Position numbers and translations under genes: made by a program. Under the pieces are notes generated by a model, which worked only from the letters and a program-made list of their open reading frames with translations, was not told the origin of the DNA and made no database searches. Shown here piece by piece: positions 32,568 to 42,271 of a DNA stretch of 64,000 nucleotides (position 1 is the stretch's first letter; each line of letters begins with the position of its first letter). The stretch spans positions 1 through 64,000 of the forward strand of contig JAHDGM010000009.1 of the NCBI GenBank assembly GCA_020627655.1. The letters run 5' to 3'. Source of the DNA: Hellea sp. (GTDB taxonomy: Bacteria > Pseudomonadota > Alphaproteobacteria > Caulobacterales > Maricaulaceae).

Positions 32568-33773
32568 CTAGTCGGCAAGTGAAGAGTAGTGCTGGGCAAG
32601 ACTGCGAAACATATCAATTGTATCCAGCTTGTATCCCTGTCCAGACGGTGATGGGTTCTTAAACTCACGATCAGCTGAATTTTTAACAATCACCATATTC
32701 GACTTCGGATCAACATAAATATATTGGCTGTAAATTCCGACAGCAAAGAAATCACCATGTGAATCTACTGGAACCCACCATTGATAGCCATAGTCAACGC
32801 CTGTGCTTTCCAGGTCAACCGGCGCGGAAGACGCTGTGGACTCGGTCACCCAATCGCCCGGAATAACCTGCTCTCCATTATATTGGCCTTGATTTAGGAA
32901 AAGCTGTCCAAAGAGAGCATAGTCCCGTGTACGCATATTCAGCCCGCCTAACACAAACGCAACATCATCCCCATCCGTAAGATAATAAGCATCTTTGCCC
33001 ATCCCTATTTTCGACAATAATTTATCTTGAAGATAATCATGATTGCTTTGCCCGGTTACGGCTCTGAGAACCATTCCAATCACATGCGTATCAATGGATA
33101 CATATTGCCGTCCTGTTCCGGGTTCACGAGCACGCTCAGTTAGCGACGCCGCAAACTCATCCATGGAACCCCCAAGCGCCAGAGTTCGGCCCATTTTGTT
33201 AATGTCGCTATTCGGATCCAAATAATCTTCGTTGAACTCCACTCCGCTGGCCATATTCAGAACATTACGAATAGAAGCGCCTTCATAAGCCGTTCCCTTC
33301 AAATCAGATACGTATTTTTCAACGGGATCATCCAGGCTGTCGATTAGTCCTTCCGAAACCGCTACGCCAAAAATAGAGGACAAATAGGATTTAGCCATAG
33401 ACCAACTGATCCTTTGATCATCGCGCCCTGTACCCAGATAATAATCCTCAAAAAGAATAATACCGTCTTTGATCACCAATAGTGCCGTCGTATCGGTCTC
33501 TTTTAGAAATGCCTGCAAGTTTTGAGGCTGCCCGTTAATAGTGACGGTAGCAGGAAGCGCTTGTAGATTTTCGGGCCAGATATGCGGCTCCCCCGCTACC
33601 GGTAGATCATGCGCGAAAAGCACCTCGTTCATATTAGAAAAATTGTGAACAATATTATCTGCTTCGAATAAAGAATTCACTTTGAGTAAGCGCTGAACTT
33701 TATTGAAATTCAAAGCTAATATGATTAATAGCAATAAAAGTCCGAAACTCAGGATTTTTCCAAACTTTCTCAT
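32568..33773 (-). CDS. Membrane-anchored serine hydrolase (beta-lactamase/class C-like)
   Basis: A 401-residue protein with an N-terminal membrane anchor (about 7-22). The catalytic SxxK motif is Ser125-Met-Ala-Lys128, followed by the conserved SEGLIDSLDDPVEKYV block. The YVSID segment (about 221-225) is in the expected place for the second motif, and a YGYQWWV region lies near the C-terminus. The family includes esterases, peptidases and beta-lactamases; the substrate is unknown. It lies 2 bp after the oxidoreductase gene. Confidence 0.88.
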   Translation of the reverse strand: MRKFGKILSFGLLLLLIILALNFNKVQRLLKVNSLFEADNIVHNFSNMNEVLFAHDLPVAGEPHIWPENLQALPATVTINGQPQNLQAFLKETDTTALLVIKDGIILFEDYYLGTGRDDQRISWSMAKSYLSSIFGVAVSEGLIDSLDDPVEKYVSDLKGTAYEGASIRNVLNMASGVEFNEDYLDPNSDINKMGRTLALGGSMDEFAASLTERAREPGTGRQYVSIDTHVIGMVLRAVTGQSNHDYLQDKLLSKIGMGKDAYYLTDGDDVAFVLGGLNMRTRDYALFGQLFLNQGQYNGEQVIPGDWVTESTASSAPVDLESTGVDYGYQWWVPVDSHGDFFAVGIYSQYIYVDPKSNMVIVKNSADREFKNPSPSGQGYKLDTIDMFRSLAQHYSSLAD

Positions 33774-33775
33774 CG

Positions 33776-34684
33776 TTATACTTTCCTATCATCAATCAGC
33801 GCAGCAATAGACATAGCCCGATATCCATCCATGGCAGAAATCAAAGGCTTTCGGCGGTTTTGTATTGAAAGAACAAAATCGGCTAAACCTGCCGCAAGGC
33901 TGTCTTTTGCCTCTTTTACATTGCCAAAGTCCTGGTTCAAATCAAAAGGCGTGTCATGCACAACTGTCTTGGCGTTAAAATCAATGGTTACCGTTCCGCT
34001 CGGAAAGCTGATCTGCATGATGCGCATCCCGTGGATGGCAACTCGGCTGGCTTCCAGAAATGCCTGTCCATTGTTAAAAACTAAATGTGCGAAACTCTGA
34101 TCGCCTTTCTCAGTTCGACTATTAATGACATGTCCGCTCACATTATCCGGCTTATGCCCCATCAACCAAAGCACCAGATCAATATCATGGGTCATTAAAT
34201 CCATTGTCACAGACGTATCCGTTCCCCGCTGAGAAAACGGTGTCAAACGCTGAGCATTAATCAAAAGAGGTTTTTCCGGCACTTTGTCCAGACCAATGGC
34301 ACGCACCACAAATCGCTCTTGATGACCAACTTGAACAATACGGTTCATACTCTTCGAGAGCTCACATATTATGCGTCCTTCGTCGACTCTCGTCGCTAAA
34401 GGTTTCTCAACCAAAACATGGCAACCGGCTTTTAAAGCAGTTATAGTCAATGTCCCATGTTCGGTTGCGGGCGCAGCGATTATGACAGCATCTGATAAAT
34501 CCAGAAGATCGGATACTAAAGCATAGGCCCTGCCTTTATATTTTGCACTAACCACTTTGGCTTTATCAAAATTTGGATCATAGCTTCCCGTGTATATTAC
34601 ATCTGGATGATCCGAACATTTTGAAGCGTGATAGTTCCCAAAAACGCCTGCGCCAATAACGCCGATTCTTATCTGCTCTTTCAT
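33776..34684 (-). CDS. Gfo/Idh/MocA family oxidoreductase
   Basis: A 302-residue NAD(P)-dependent dehydrogenase, probably acting on a sugar or inositol derivative. The Rossmann motif GVIGAGVFGNYHA (about 8-20) and the family signature HVLVEKPLA (about 89-97) are present. The catalytic region MTHDIDLVLWLMG (about 163-175) carries the expected His and Asp. The neighbouring serine hydrolase gives no clue to the substrate. Confidence 0.9.
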   Translation of the reverse strand: MKEQIRIGVIGAGVFGNYHASKCSDHPDVIYTGSYDPNFDKAKVVSAKYKGRAYALVSDLLDLSDAVIIAAPATEHGTLTITALKAGCHVLVEKPLATRVDEGRIICELSKSMNRIVQVGHQERFVVRAIGLDKVPEKPLLINAQRLTPFSQRGTDTSVTMDLMTHDIDLVLWLMGHKPDNVSGHVINSRTEKGDQSFAHLVFNNGQAFLEASRVAIHGMRIMQISFPSGTVTIDFNAKTVVHDTPFDLNQDFGNVKEAKDSLAAGLADFVLSIQNRRKPLISAMDGYRAMSIAALIDDRKV

Positions 34685-34860
34685 ATAGGCGGCTTAGAAC
34701 ATCATTCACTGAAAGTACATGAGCGCTTGTTTGATTGATTCCTTTTATCCGAAAATATTGAGTCACCATTGTAAGTTTGAGTGAAATTTCCCCATTTCTT
34801 AACGCCTATATTTGGAATTTTATCTAAAAATCGCCGAAAACCCCCATAAAACAGGGGCTA

Positions 34861-34875
34861 TTAACCTTTCGTTAA
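34861..34875 (+). promoter_or_regulatory. CtrA-like binding site upstream of the HU gene
   Basis: TTAA-CCTTTCG-TTAA, followed by CC, matches the full CtrA consensus TTAA-N7-TTAACC exactly. It lies 74 bp before the HU start codon, in a 264-bp region that also contains an inverted repeat, CCCC/GGGG, just upstream. Regulation is inferred from the motif only. Confidence 0.55.
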
Positions 34876-34948
34876 CCAATTCCACTAGGATGTTTATTAA
34901 CGGCCATTGCCAATCAGGGTAGGCCAAAACCTTTGTAAGGGGTACGTT

Positions 34949-35215
34949 ATGAACAAGAAAGAACTTGTGGCTGCTATCGCTGAGAGTTGCGGGACAACTC
35001 AGGCCCAAGCGGGCGAATTTGTAAATGCATTTTGTGACACCGTTGTCGGCCAGTTAAAGCAAAATAACAATGTTGCTATTCCAGGCTTTGGCCAGTTTGT
35101 CGCAAAACACCGTCCTGCGCGCGAGATGCGCAATCCTGCTACCGGGAAACAAATGATGGCTAAGGCGAAAACGTCTGCTCAGTTCAAGCCAGCAATTGGT
35201 CTTAAAGATCTTTAA
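34949..35215 (+). CDS. hup: DNA-binding protein HU
   Basis: An 88-residue nucleoid protein that bends DNA. The start MNKKELVAAIAE, the GFGQF turn (about 47-51) and the DNA-contacting arm RPAREMRNPATGKQM (about 56-70) are typical. I start at 34949, with AAGGGG upstream. The gene stands alone and is followed by a strong terminator. Confidence 0.96.
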   Translation: MNKKELVAAIAESCGTTQAQAGEFVNAFCDTVVGQLKQNNNVAIPGFGQFVAKHRPAREMRNPATGKQMMAKAKTSAQFKPAIGLKDL

Positions 35216-35237
35216 AAATTACGCTCCCACGTAATGC

Positions 35238-35266
35238 AAGCCGTCGGTTCCCCGGCGGCTTTTTTT
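35238..35266 (+). terminator. Terminator of the HU gene
   Basis: AAGCCGTCGG and CCGGCGGCTT form a 10-bp stem (one T-G pair) around TTCC, followed by a T-run, about 22 bp after the HU stop. Its T-run overlaps the stop codon of the convergent DAHP synthase gene. Confidence 0.9.
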
Positions 35267-36644
35267 ATCCCGCAAGGCGCGTAGCATCTTCTTTGCGGTA
35301 AGCTCCCAATTCTTCTGAAATCAGGAACGCAAGCTCCAAAGCCTGATCTGCGTTCAGACGTGGATCGCAATGTGTATGATAGCGCGAGGATAAATCCTCC
35401 TCTCTGATAGCTCTGGCCGAACCACCTAAACACTCCGTTACATTCTGGCCCGTCATTTCAAAATGAACACCACCAGGCCAGCAACCTTCAGAATGTAGAA
35501 CCCGCATGAAGTCCTGAACTTCCTTCAGGATATTATCAAAAGGCCGTGTTTTATAACCGCTATCAGTTTTAAGCGTATTTCCGTGCATAGGGTCGCATGA
35601 CCAAACCACATGACGCCCCTCACTCTTTATAGTCCGTGCAAGCCTTGGCAGACCTTTCGCGACCTTATCGTGGCCAAAACGCGATATCAGCGTAATTTTT
35701 CCTGGCTCATTTTGCGGATTAAGCACATCAAGCAATTTTAATAGCTCCGTACTTTCAAGATCATCGCTGATTTTCATAGCGATCGGATTTTCGACACCTC
35801 GGAAAAACTCGACATGCGCGTGATCCAGTTGACGTGTCCGGTTGCCAATCCACAATAAATGAGCCGACGTGTCATACCACCGTCCAGTTGTGCTATCGAT
35901 CCGGGTCATGGCCTCTTCATAGCCCAGCAGCAATCCCTCATGAGATGTGTAATATTCGGTAGATGCCATTTGCGGTGTTGTTTCAGGCGTCACACCGCAA
36001 GCTTCCATAAAATCCATAGCTTCGGTGATCTTGTCACATAGCTGCTGGTATTTAGCCGTCTGTTCAGAACCGCTGACAAAGCCCAATGTCCACTTATGAA
36101 TATTACGCAGATTAGCGTAACCACCTGTCGAAAAGGCACGAAGCAGGTTTAACGTCGAAGCTGATTGTCCATAAGCTTTTAGCAATCGATCTGGATCCGG
36201 AATCCGGGCTTCCGGTGTGAAGGCCATGCCATTTATATTGTCGCCACGATAACTGGGAAGGGAAATGCCATCTCGAGTTTCAATGGGTGATGATCGTGGT
36301 TTCCCGAATTGACCCGCAATGCGGCCAACCTTAACGACAGGCTGTCCAGCCCCGTAAGTCAGAACAACAGCCATCTGCATCATCACGCGGAACATGTCGC
36401 GCAGGTTATCGGGGTGGAACTCCTTAAAGCTTTCGGCACAATCACCGCCTTGCAGTAGAAATGAATTCCCCATGGCGACTTCGCCCAAACGTTTTTTAAG
36501 ACGACGTGCCTCACCAGCGAAAACCAGCGGCGGATAGCCTTTGAGCGTATTTTCCACTTCTGCCAGATGATCCAGATCAGGATAATCTTCCGGAATATGC
36601 TTGGCTGGCTTTGAGCGCCAAGATGAAGGTGTCCATTTCGTCAT
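35265..36644 (-). CDS. Class II 3-deoxy-7-phosphoheptulonate synthase (DAHP synthase)
   Basis: First step of the shikimate pathway: condenses phosphoenolpyruvate with erythrose 4-phosphate. This is the class II (plant-like) type. [11 protein letters not shown] (about 63-73) carries the metal-binding cysteine; [16 protein letters not shown] (about 103-118), the RGDN block, the CDPMHGNT metal site, and [18 protein letters not shown] follow. At 459 residues it is complete. Confidence 0.96.
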   Translation of the reverse strand: MTKWTPSSWRSKPAKHIPEDYPDLDHLAEVENTLKGYPPLVFAGEARRLKKRLGEVAMGNSFLLQGGDCAESFKEFHPDNLRDMFRVMMQMAVVLTYGAGQPVVKVGRIAGQFGKPRSSPIETRDGISLPSYRGDNINGMAFTPEARIPDPDRLLKAYGQSASTLNLLRAFSTGGYANLRNIHKWTLGFVSGSEQTAKYQQLCDKITEAMDFMEACGVTPETTPQMASTEYYTSHEGLLLGYEEAMTRIDSTTGRWYDTSAHLLWIGNRTRQLDHAHVEFFRGVENPIAMKISDDLESTELLKLLDVLNPQNEPGKITLISRFGHDKVAKGLPRLARTIKSEGRHVVWSCDPMHGNTLKTDSGYKTRPFDNILKEVQDFMRVLHSEGCWPGGVHFEMTGQNVTECLGGSARAIREEDLSSRYHTHCDPRLNADQALELAFLISEELGAYRKEDATRLAG

Positions 36645-36732
36645 TTGCCGTTTCCACGCAAAATTATTGTCGAGCGGCCAGACATAACACAGATTAGAAG
36701 AATATTTCTACTCTATTTACGCCCTTTCCCCA

Positions 36733-36765
36733 TAAAAAAAGCCGGAGGCCCAAAGGCATCCGGCT
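36733..36765 (-). terminator. Terminator of the DUF2853 protein gene
   Basis: AGCCGGA and TCCGGCT pair, with an inner GCC/GGC helix, and an A-run on the plus strand gives a T-run on the minus strand. It lies 40 bp past the leftward gene that ends at 36805. Confidence 0.88.
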
Positions 36766-36804
36766 CAGATTGAGAAAAATCTCTAACAGGGATTTAGCAA
36801 AACC

Positions 36805-37716
36805 CTATAGTGTGTCGAGCTTTCGCTCCTTTTTAGCCAGTAAATAGTAAAATGTTACGCGGTTCTTTTTCTGATCCCGCTGCATCAGGCTACAAACTTC
36901 CATAACCCTTTTATCAAGATCACGATCTTCAGCTGAAAGGCCCAGCTTTTTCTTTAACCAACTATCACGAACTGTAGCGCGTTCACTTTCATCTGAACAA
37001 GCAACATAACGGGCATCCTCAGAGCGCAGAGCAATTCCGCAGTGATTGACGATTTTACGAACAATATCTTCATTAGCCAGCGGGTCATAACGCTTCACAT
37101 CGTTAAAATACGGAATGTGACGCGGCGTAGGAGTTGCAGATTGCTTCGCAGTTGTAGTTTCAGCCTTTTCTTCCACTGTAACATTAAGCTTCATCTCTGT
37201 CTGTGCCTGATCCACAGCCTTTGGCTTAACAGCTTGCTTTGGCGTCTCGTTCTTAGCCGTTACAACCTTTTTCGCCGGTACAGCTTTCTTGGCCACTGGC
37301 TGTTTTTCAGCTGCGGTTTTCTTTGCTGGCTTAGCCTTTGCTTTAGGTTTCGCCGTTTTGGACATCCGCTTGAACTTTGCCTCTAATTCAGCAAGTTCAT
37401 CTTCCAGACGTTCAACTTTGGACTTAACTGGAACAGGTAGAATTTCAGTCACTTTTTCAGCCGTTTCACTGTAGCTTTTTAAAACTGTAGATTCGGCTTT
37501 TTTAAATAAAACTTCTGACTGCTTCAGCGTGACTTCACCTTTTTCGGCCAATACATCAAAAAGACCCGTTGTTAATTCACGTGCCTGTTCCCGACGTAAT
37601 TGAAATCGGTCATAAGCTAAGCCGTGCAGGCCAAGATAAGCCAGAGCGCTGCGGCGCAATACAGATTTTTCCGCAACTTTGGCAGAAGTTTTTCTAGATT
37701 TGGTTTTAGTAGACAT
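36805..37716 (-). CDS. Lys/Ala-rich protein with C-terminal DUF2853 domain
   Basis: A 303-residue protein in three parts. The N-terminal part (about 15-120) is helical and resembles polyhydroxyalkanoate granule or phasin-like proteins (LRRSALAYLGLHGLAYDRF, then LEDELAELEAKFKRM). A low-complexity Lys/Ala/Pro linker (about 125-180), like a histone tail, could bind nucleic acid or polyanions. The C-terminal 90 residues (RYDPLANEDIVRKIVNHC to FYYLLAKKE) match DUF2853, a small domain of unknown function usually found alone. I start at 37716, with GGAG 8 bp upstream. Confidence 0.75.
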   Translation of the reverse strand: MSTKTKSRKTSAKVAEKSVLRRSALAYLGLHGLAYDRFQLRREQARELTTGLFDVLAEKGEVTLKQSEVLFKKAESTVLKSYSETAEKVTEILPVPVKSKVERLEDELAELEAKFKRMSKTAKPKAKAKPAKKTAAEKQPVAKKAVPAKKVVTAKNETPKQAVKPKAVDQAQTEMKLNVTVEEKAETTTAKQSATPTPRHIPYFNDVKRYDPLANEDIVRKIVNHCGIALRSEDARYVACSDESERATVRDSWLKKKLGLSAEDRDLDKRVMEVCSLMQRDQKKNRVTFYYLLAKKERKLDTL

Positions 37717-37785
37717 GGGTATACTCCATATAAGGGATTTGCCCACGCTATATGACGTAGAATTAGAATTAGCTTCCTAACTCCC

Positions 37786-37814
37786 AAAAAAAAAAGCCGG
37801 GTAAAAGACCCGGC
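37786..37814 (-). terminator. Terminator of the cold-shock gene
   Basis: GCCGGG and CCCGGC pair around TAAAAGA, and the ten As on the plus strand give a T-run on the minus strand. It lies 22 bp after the cold-shock gene stop. Confidence 0.9.
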
Positions 37815-37836
37815 CTCATCAATCTTTGATCGCAAT

Positions 37837-38055
37837 TTATGCCATAGAGATAGTATCAACGGCGATTTTGCCAGTCCGTTCGCTCGTAGCCGTTGTGAAC
37901 TGTACTTTATCGCCTTCGTCAATGCGGTTCAGGCCACACTTTTCCAAAGCAGATACATGTACAAACACATCGCTTCCACCATCTTCAGGTTGGATAAACC
38001 CAAAGCCTTTAGTAGTGTTGAAAAACTTTACAGTTCCAGTTTTTGCATCAGACAT
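37837..38055 (-). CDS. cspA: Cold-shock domain protein
   Basis: A 72-residue single-stranded nucleic-acid-binding protein, acting as an RNA chaperone. The RNA-binding motifs KGFGFI and VFVHVSA are present. I start at 38055, with AAAGGAA 5 bp upstream; an upstream ATG at 38091 would add 12 unconserved residues. The 167 bp before it could hold the long leader common in cold-shock mRNAs, but I see no clear structure. Confidence 0.95.
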   Translation of the reverse strand: MSDAKTGTVKFFNTTKGFGFIQPEDGGSDVFVHVSALEKCGLNRIDEGDKVQFTTATSERTGKIAVDTISMA

Positions 38056-38222
38056 TTGTATTCCTTTCAATGTCATTACAACTACGCTCACTGAACGCAG
38101 TCAGGTTACTTCGACTTTGAAAAGAAACTTAATTCACTGCACTTTATGCGGGTGACCGATCTTCAGGTCATCATCGATATTGGCTCTATGGTACGAATAA
38201 CTAAGATTATCAAGGACGGAAT

Positions 38223-39137
38223 TCACTTAGAACTGAGAGCTTTTCGCTGTGTCTTAGCCCGCAAATCTGGCCCGTCATGGCTCCAGCCCGGCGCCCAAAA
38301 AACATATTTGAATTTATCCGACCATTTAGAAGCCCGCTTTACGTCTCGCCATATAGCAGCATATTCATGCGTTATGACATAAGCGGGGTTATAACTGTCA
38401 ATATTCTTGGTCAGGCCATATTCGGGAGGGTCAAAATCTTTCTCTTCAGAGAAAGTCCCGAATATACGATCCCATATAATGAAAATGCCAGCGTGATTCC
38501 GATCCAGATAGCGTGGCTGAGAAGCGTGATGAACCCGGTGGTGGGATGCGGTATTAAATATAAATTCAATAGGCTTTGGGAGTTTTCGAACAAGCTCCGT
38601 ATGGGTCCAGTATTGATAAATAAGATTTACGCTGGTCATGATAAAGATCATCACGGGGTCGAAACCTAAAAGAGCAATCCATATCCAAAAGAAATATTTG
38701 TGAATGCGTTCTCCGATACCTTGTCTTAAAGCTGTTCCATAATTCAGGTAGACAGATGAATGATGTTGTACGTGGCCCGCCCAAAAAAGACGTACCTCAT
38801 GATTAAGCCTGTGAAACCAGTAATAGGTCAAATCATCCGCAAACAGTAAAATAGTCCAGGCCCACCACTGACGACCTACAACATCTCTAAGTCCCAAAAG
38901 ATTGGCTTCGTGGACATAAAAAAGAACCATAAAAGCCAGTGTTTTCGGAATTATATCGACCAGGATAGACGCCCCGGCCATAGAGAGTGACGTCCACATA
39001 TCTTTGGTTTTATATAAACCAAGCTGCTTTTTCCGGTCGATCAAGATTTCAACCAAAAGTATGCTGATGAATAACGGAATAGCCCAGATCAGTAATTGAT
39101 CGTTCAAAACTTTATTTAAGGCATCGCTAAAACTCAT
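38223..39137 (-). CDS. Sterol desaturase / fatty acid hydroxylase family protein
   Basis: A 304-residue membrane di-iron enzyme. The histidine boxes are HRLNH (about 107-111), HVQHHS (about 120-125), and the cluster HHRVHH (about 205-210) with a later NHAG. Hydrophobic helices occupy about 12-30, 45-70 and 85-105, and a WIWIALLGFDP-type helix follows. Family members hydroxylate or desaturate lipids, sterols or carotenoids; the substrate here is unknown. Confidence 0.9.
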   Translation of the reverse strand: MSFSDALNKVLNDQLLIWAIPLFISILLVEILIDRKKQLGLYKTKDMWTSLSMAGASILVDIIPKTLAFMVLFYVHEANLLGLRDVVGRQWWAWTILLFADDLTYYWFHRLNHEVRLFWAGHVQHHSSVYLNYGTALRQGIGERIHKYFFWIWIALLGFDPVMIFIMTSVNLIYQYWTHTELVRKLPKPIEFIFNTASHHRVHHASQPRYLDRNHAGIFIIWDRIFGTFSEEKDFDPPEYGLTKNIDSYNPAYVITHEYAAIWRDVKRASKWSDKFKYVFWAPGWSHDGPDLRAKTQRKALSSK

Positions 39138-39253
39138 AGCGGCAGCATATTATATGCCTGCAATTATGCAATGGCGAACTCAAGAAGCTCTATAGCAATA
39201 TACAAGAAATCAAATTCAGCTCGAAGCTGAATTTGAATCTTTTAAACCTACTA

Positions 39254-40648
39254 CTATTCAGCGGCAAACCGATCTTTAAGAGGCTCTAACTGCGCGCGAA
39301 CATCATCAATGGGCCCGACCACAACCAATGTCATATCATCGGGATTGAGATGTTTTTTGGCTGCTGCTGTAAAATCAGCAGCCGTGAGCCCTTGAACCTT
39401 ACCGACATAATTTTCGAGATAGTCTGTCCCCAAACCATGTAAATTGACACGGGCAAGCTGATTAGCCACGCCGCCGCGCGATGCTAACTGGATCACAAAA
39501 ATCCCATTCATGTAGTTTTTGATACCATCAACTTCTTTCTCAGAAGGCGGCTCACTTCGCATCAAGTCAATCTCTTTCAAAATCTCCTTGATTGACGGAC
39601 CAGTTGATTCTGCCGACACATCAGCATTTTGTTGCCAATTACGAGCCCCAAATCTGGTTCTGAAACTTGATCCCGGTGAATAGCTATAGCCTTTATCCTC
39701 ACGAATATTACGCGTAATGCGTGATGAAAAATAACCGCCAAGCAAGGTATTCATCGCATCAAGCTCAACACTACCATCCATCACCGGAACTCTTTTACCC
39801 AGACGCAAGGTTGATTGCGGCGCGCCGGGACGGTCTATCAAGATAAGCTGACGCTGTTCATTAAGATTTGACGGTAGATCAAGCGGCTGCGGTCCGGCAT
39901 CCCAACTACCAAACTGCTCTTTTATAGCTGATTTCACTTTGTCAGCATCAAATTTACCGACAACATAAATATGCGTCCGTGCGCCGCCAAAATTAGCGGC
40001 ATGAAACGCAGAAACGTCATTTAGCGTGTATGTTTCCAATGCGCCGTCTTCCGGGAAGGAACGCCCATAGGGATGATCGGGATATAACGCTTCGGCAAAC
40101 TTGGAGTCCGCTATTGATTGCGGCCTTGATTTCCCTACGGACACATTTCGAATAAGACCGTCTCTAACTCTCTTAAACTCGCTCTCAGGTAAATTGGGCC
40201 GCTGCAGCACATCTGCCAACATGGATACCGCATCAGGCGCGCTGTCAGCTAATACATCCATCACGGCGAAAGTCTGATTGAGCCCGACCCCAATATTGAG
40301 ACTACCGCCCATTTCACTGACGCCAACAGCTAATTCTGCTGCAGATTTTCCGCCTGCGCCTTCTTCCATCATGGCTGCGGTCAGATCCGATATCCACGTC
40401 ATATCACCATCATTAATATTACCCACATCTACAACAGCGCGAACCGTTGCCTTGGGCACGCGACCATAAGGAACAAGCGTCACTTTCACGCCGTTTGAAA
40501 GTGTATAATTACTAACTTTGGGCAGTTTAAAGTTTCGAGGAGTTGCAGGAGCCGGCGGAGCTTCTTTAGCAAAAGCAGGAATTGCAACCGAGCTCGATAA
40601 AACTCCGATGGCAAGAGACGATAAAGTCGTTTTGAGAATATGCTTCAT
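39254..40648 (-). CDS. M16 family peptidase-like protein, catalytically incomplete subunit
   Basis: A 464-residue periplasmic protein with a signal peptide ending near PAFA (about 27). The two M16 domains are present (about 45-235 and 245-460), but the HxxEH zinc site is missing: the corresponding position reads DLTAAMMEEGAGG. The C-terminal Arg/Tyr pair region (SRITRNIREDKGYSYSPG) is kept. This is the usual layout of the non-catalytic partner of a two-chain M16 protease. It shares one base with the active partner upstream (TAATG). Confidence 0.9.
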   Translation of the reverse strand: MKHILKTTLSSLAIGVLSSSVAIPAFAKEAPPAPATPRNFKLPKVSNYTLSNGVKVTLVPYGRVPKATVRAVVDVGNINDGDMTWISDLTAAMMEEGAGGKSAAELAVGVSEMGGSLNIGVGLNQTFAVMDVLADSAPDAVSMLADVLQRPNLPESEFKRVRDGLIRNVSVGKSRPQSIADSKFAEALYPDHPYGRSFPEDGALETYTLNDVSAFHAANFGGARTHIYVVGKFDADKVKSAIKEQFGSWDAGPQPLDLPSNLNEQRQLILIDRPGAPQSTLRLGKRVPVMDGSVELDAMNTLLGGYFSSRITRNIREDKGYSYSPGSSFRTRFGARNWQQNADVSAESTGPSIKEILKEIDLMRSEPPSEKEVDGIKNYMNGIFVIQLASRGGVANQLARVNLHGLGTDYLENYVGKVQGLTAADFTAAAKKHLNPDDMTLVVVGPIDDVRAQLEPLKDRFAAE

Positions 40649-42096
40649 TATTTATCTCCCTTACTTTGAGCAGGCTTAAGCGTGATTAAAGATCGATTGG
40701 TAGTTCGTAGATATTCCTGAGCTGTTTTCTGAATAAGCTCGGGCGTTACAACATCAAAACCATCCATTAAGCTATTGATTTTTTGTGGGTTATCTTCAAA
40801 CAGCGCCAATGTTGCCAATGTATCAACCAACCCAATTCTATTGCCATCTCCCAGAGTATCATAAAGGCCTGAGCGCATCTTAGTCATGGCACGATCAAGC
40901 TCAGCCTGATCCACACCATTGGTTTGCAAGTCAGCTACAACAGCGTCTATATCGGCAATGACATCATCAGCAGAATGCTCGTTTCCATAAACCATAAACG
41001 CTGACCACAGCATGGGTCCGTTATAATTAAGCGCATTTCCGAGCGGCCAGTTAATGCCAGCATTAATGCTAGAGCCATAGCCTTTTTCCTGAACCAGTTT
41101 TTGATACAGACGGCTGTCCTTACCATTGGCCAAAATTATATCGAGCATGGTCATAGCGTACCATTCAGGTGACCACTTTTCCGGGACATGATAAGCCCAT
41201 CCGAGAGCCGGCTGAGGCGCAAGCTTGTCAATTTTCTCTGAGCGCTTCTCACCGTCCTGACGGTTTTCAGAAATATCCGGCAACTGCACAGGCGGTCCTG
41301 CGGGAATGGTGCCGAAATACTTCTCAACCCATTCTTTAGTCTGAGCCGGATCAACATCACCGGCAATAACTACAACTGCATTGTTAGGGGCATAGAACTG
41401 ATCAAAGAAACTATCGACATCTTCGAGCGTTGCCGCATCCAGATCACTCAGCTCCCCATAAAAGTTATGGGCATTGTGCCAGTTTTCATTTGCAAGCTGC
41501 GGCAGGTCCAGCCACGGGAAGCCACCATAAGGCTGGTTAAGTACATTGACTTTAACCTCATTTTTCACAACGCCCTGCTGATTAGTTAGATTTTCCTGCG
41601 TTATATCCAATCCGCGCATGCGGTCGGCTTCGGCCCAGATAAAAGTTTCCGTGGTATGCGATGGAACCACTTCAAAATAATTCGTAAAATCAAAGCGGGT
41701 TGATCCGTTCAGCACACCACCATTTGAATTCACCAGGCCAATAAATTCGGCTTTGCCGAGATTTTCAGAGCCCTGAAACATCATATGTTCGAATAAATGC
41801 GCAAAACCCGTTCGGTCACGGGGCTCAATCCGAAACCCAATATTGTAATAGACCGCAATAGTTGTCGTTGGCACCGTATGATCTTCTGAAACAACGACTT
41901 TAAGACCATTGTCGAGAGTATAATATTCGACCGGTACGGAAAACGCCGAGGTTTTAACGCTCGTGCTCTCTGATGCTTTCGACGTTTCTGATACGTGAGT
42001 ATCAACTGATGGGCTACAGGCCACCAGGCACGTCGTGGCCATGAGCGTAACGAAAAGCCCCATTGCTTGCCGTTTAAAAGAGTTTGCAGACTTCAT
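40648..42096 (-). CDS. M16 family zinc peptidase, lipoprotein
   Basis: A 482-residue peptidase with a lipoprotein signal (LVAC, Cys27). The inverted zinc motif HLFEH is at 100-104, with the third ligand in the conserved VVKNEVKVN region (about 175-183). Two M16 halves are visible. It forms a heterodimer-type pair with the inactive M16 protein downstream and probably degrades peptides in the periplasm. A TATGCC-TAT-GGCATA palindrome lies in its upstream region at 42131. Confidence 0.92.
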   Translation of the reverse strand: MKSANSFKRQAMGLFVTLMATTCLVACSPSVDTHVSETSKASESTSVKTSAFSVPVEYYTLDNGLKVVVSEDHTVPTTTIAVYYNIGFRIEPRDRTGFAHLFEHMMFQGSENLGKAEFIGLVNSNGGVLNGSTRFDFTNYFEVVPSHTTETFIWAEADRMRGLDITQENLTNQQGVVKNEVKVNVLNQPYGGFPWLDLPQLANENWHNAHNFYGELSDLDAATLEDVDSFFDQFYAPNNAVVVIAGDVDPAQTKEWVEKYFGTIPAGPPVQLPDISENRQDGEKRSEKIDKLAPQPALGWAYHVPEKWSPEWYAMTMLDIILANGKDSRLYQKLVQEKGYGSSINAGINWPLGNALNYNGPMLWSAFMVYGNEHSADDVIADIDAVVADLQTNGVDQAELDRAMTKMRSGLYDTLGDGNRIGLVDTLATLALFEDNPQKINSLMDGFDVVTPELIQKTAQEYLRTTNRSLITLKPAQSKGDK

Positions 42097-42223
42097 AAAA
42101 TCCCCTTGTCATTCGCAAAAATCGAATTTTTATGCCTATGGCATACATGATTGGGACGCTTGTCTCAAATCAGAATTTGTACGGACGTATAGACTTTCGT
42201 GTACGGGGCCTTGCTATAGCCAT

Positions 42224-42247
42224 AAAAAAACCGGGCAAAGCCCGGTT
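42224..42247 (-). terminator. Terminator of the ffh-rpsP unit
   Basis: AACCGGGC and GCCCGGTT form a perfect 8-bp stem around AAA, with an A-run on the plus strand. It lies 24 bp past the rpsP stop on the minus strand. Confidence 0.92.
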
Positions 42248-42271
42248 AAAAACTTAAAACCACAGGGGTTT

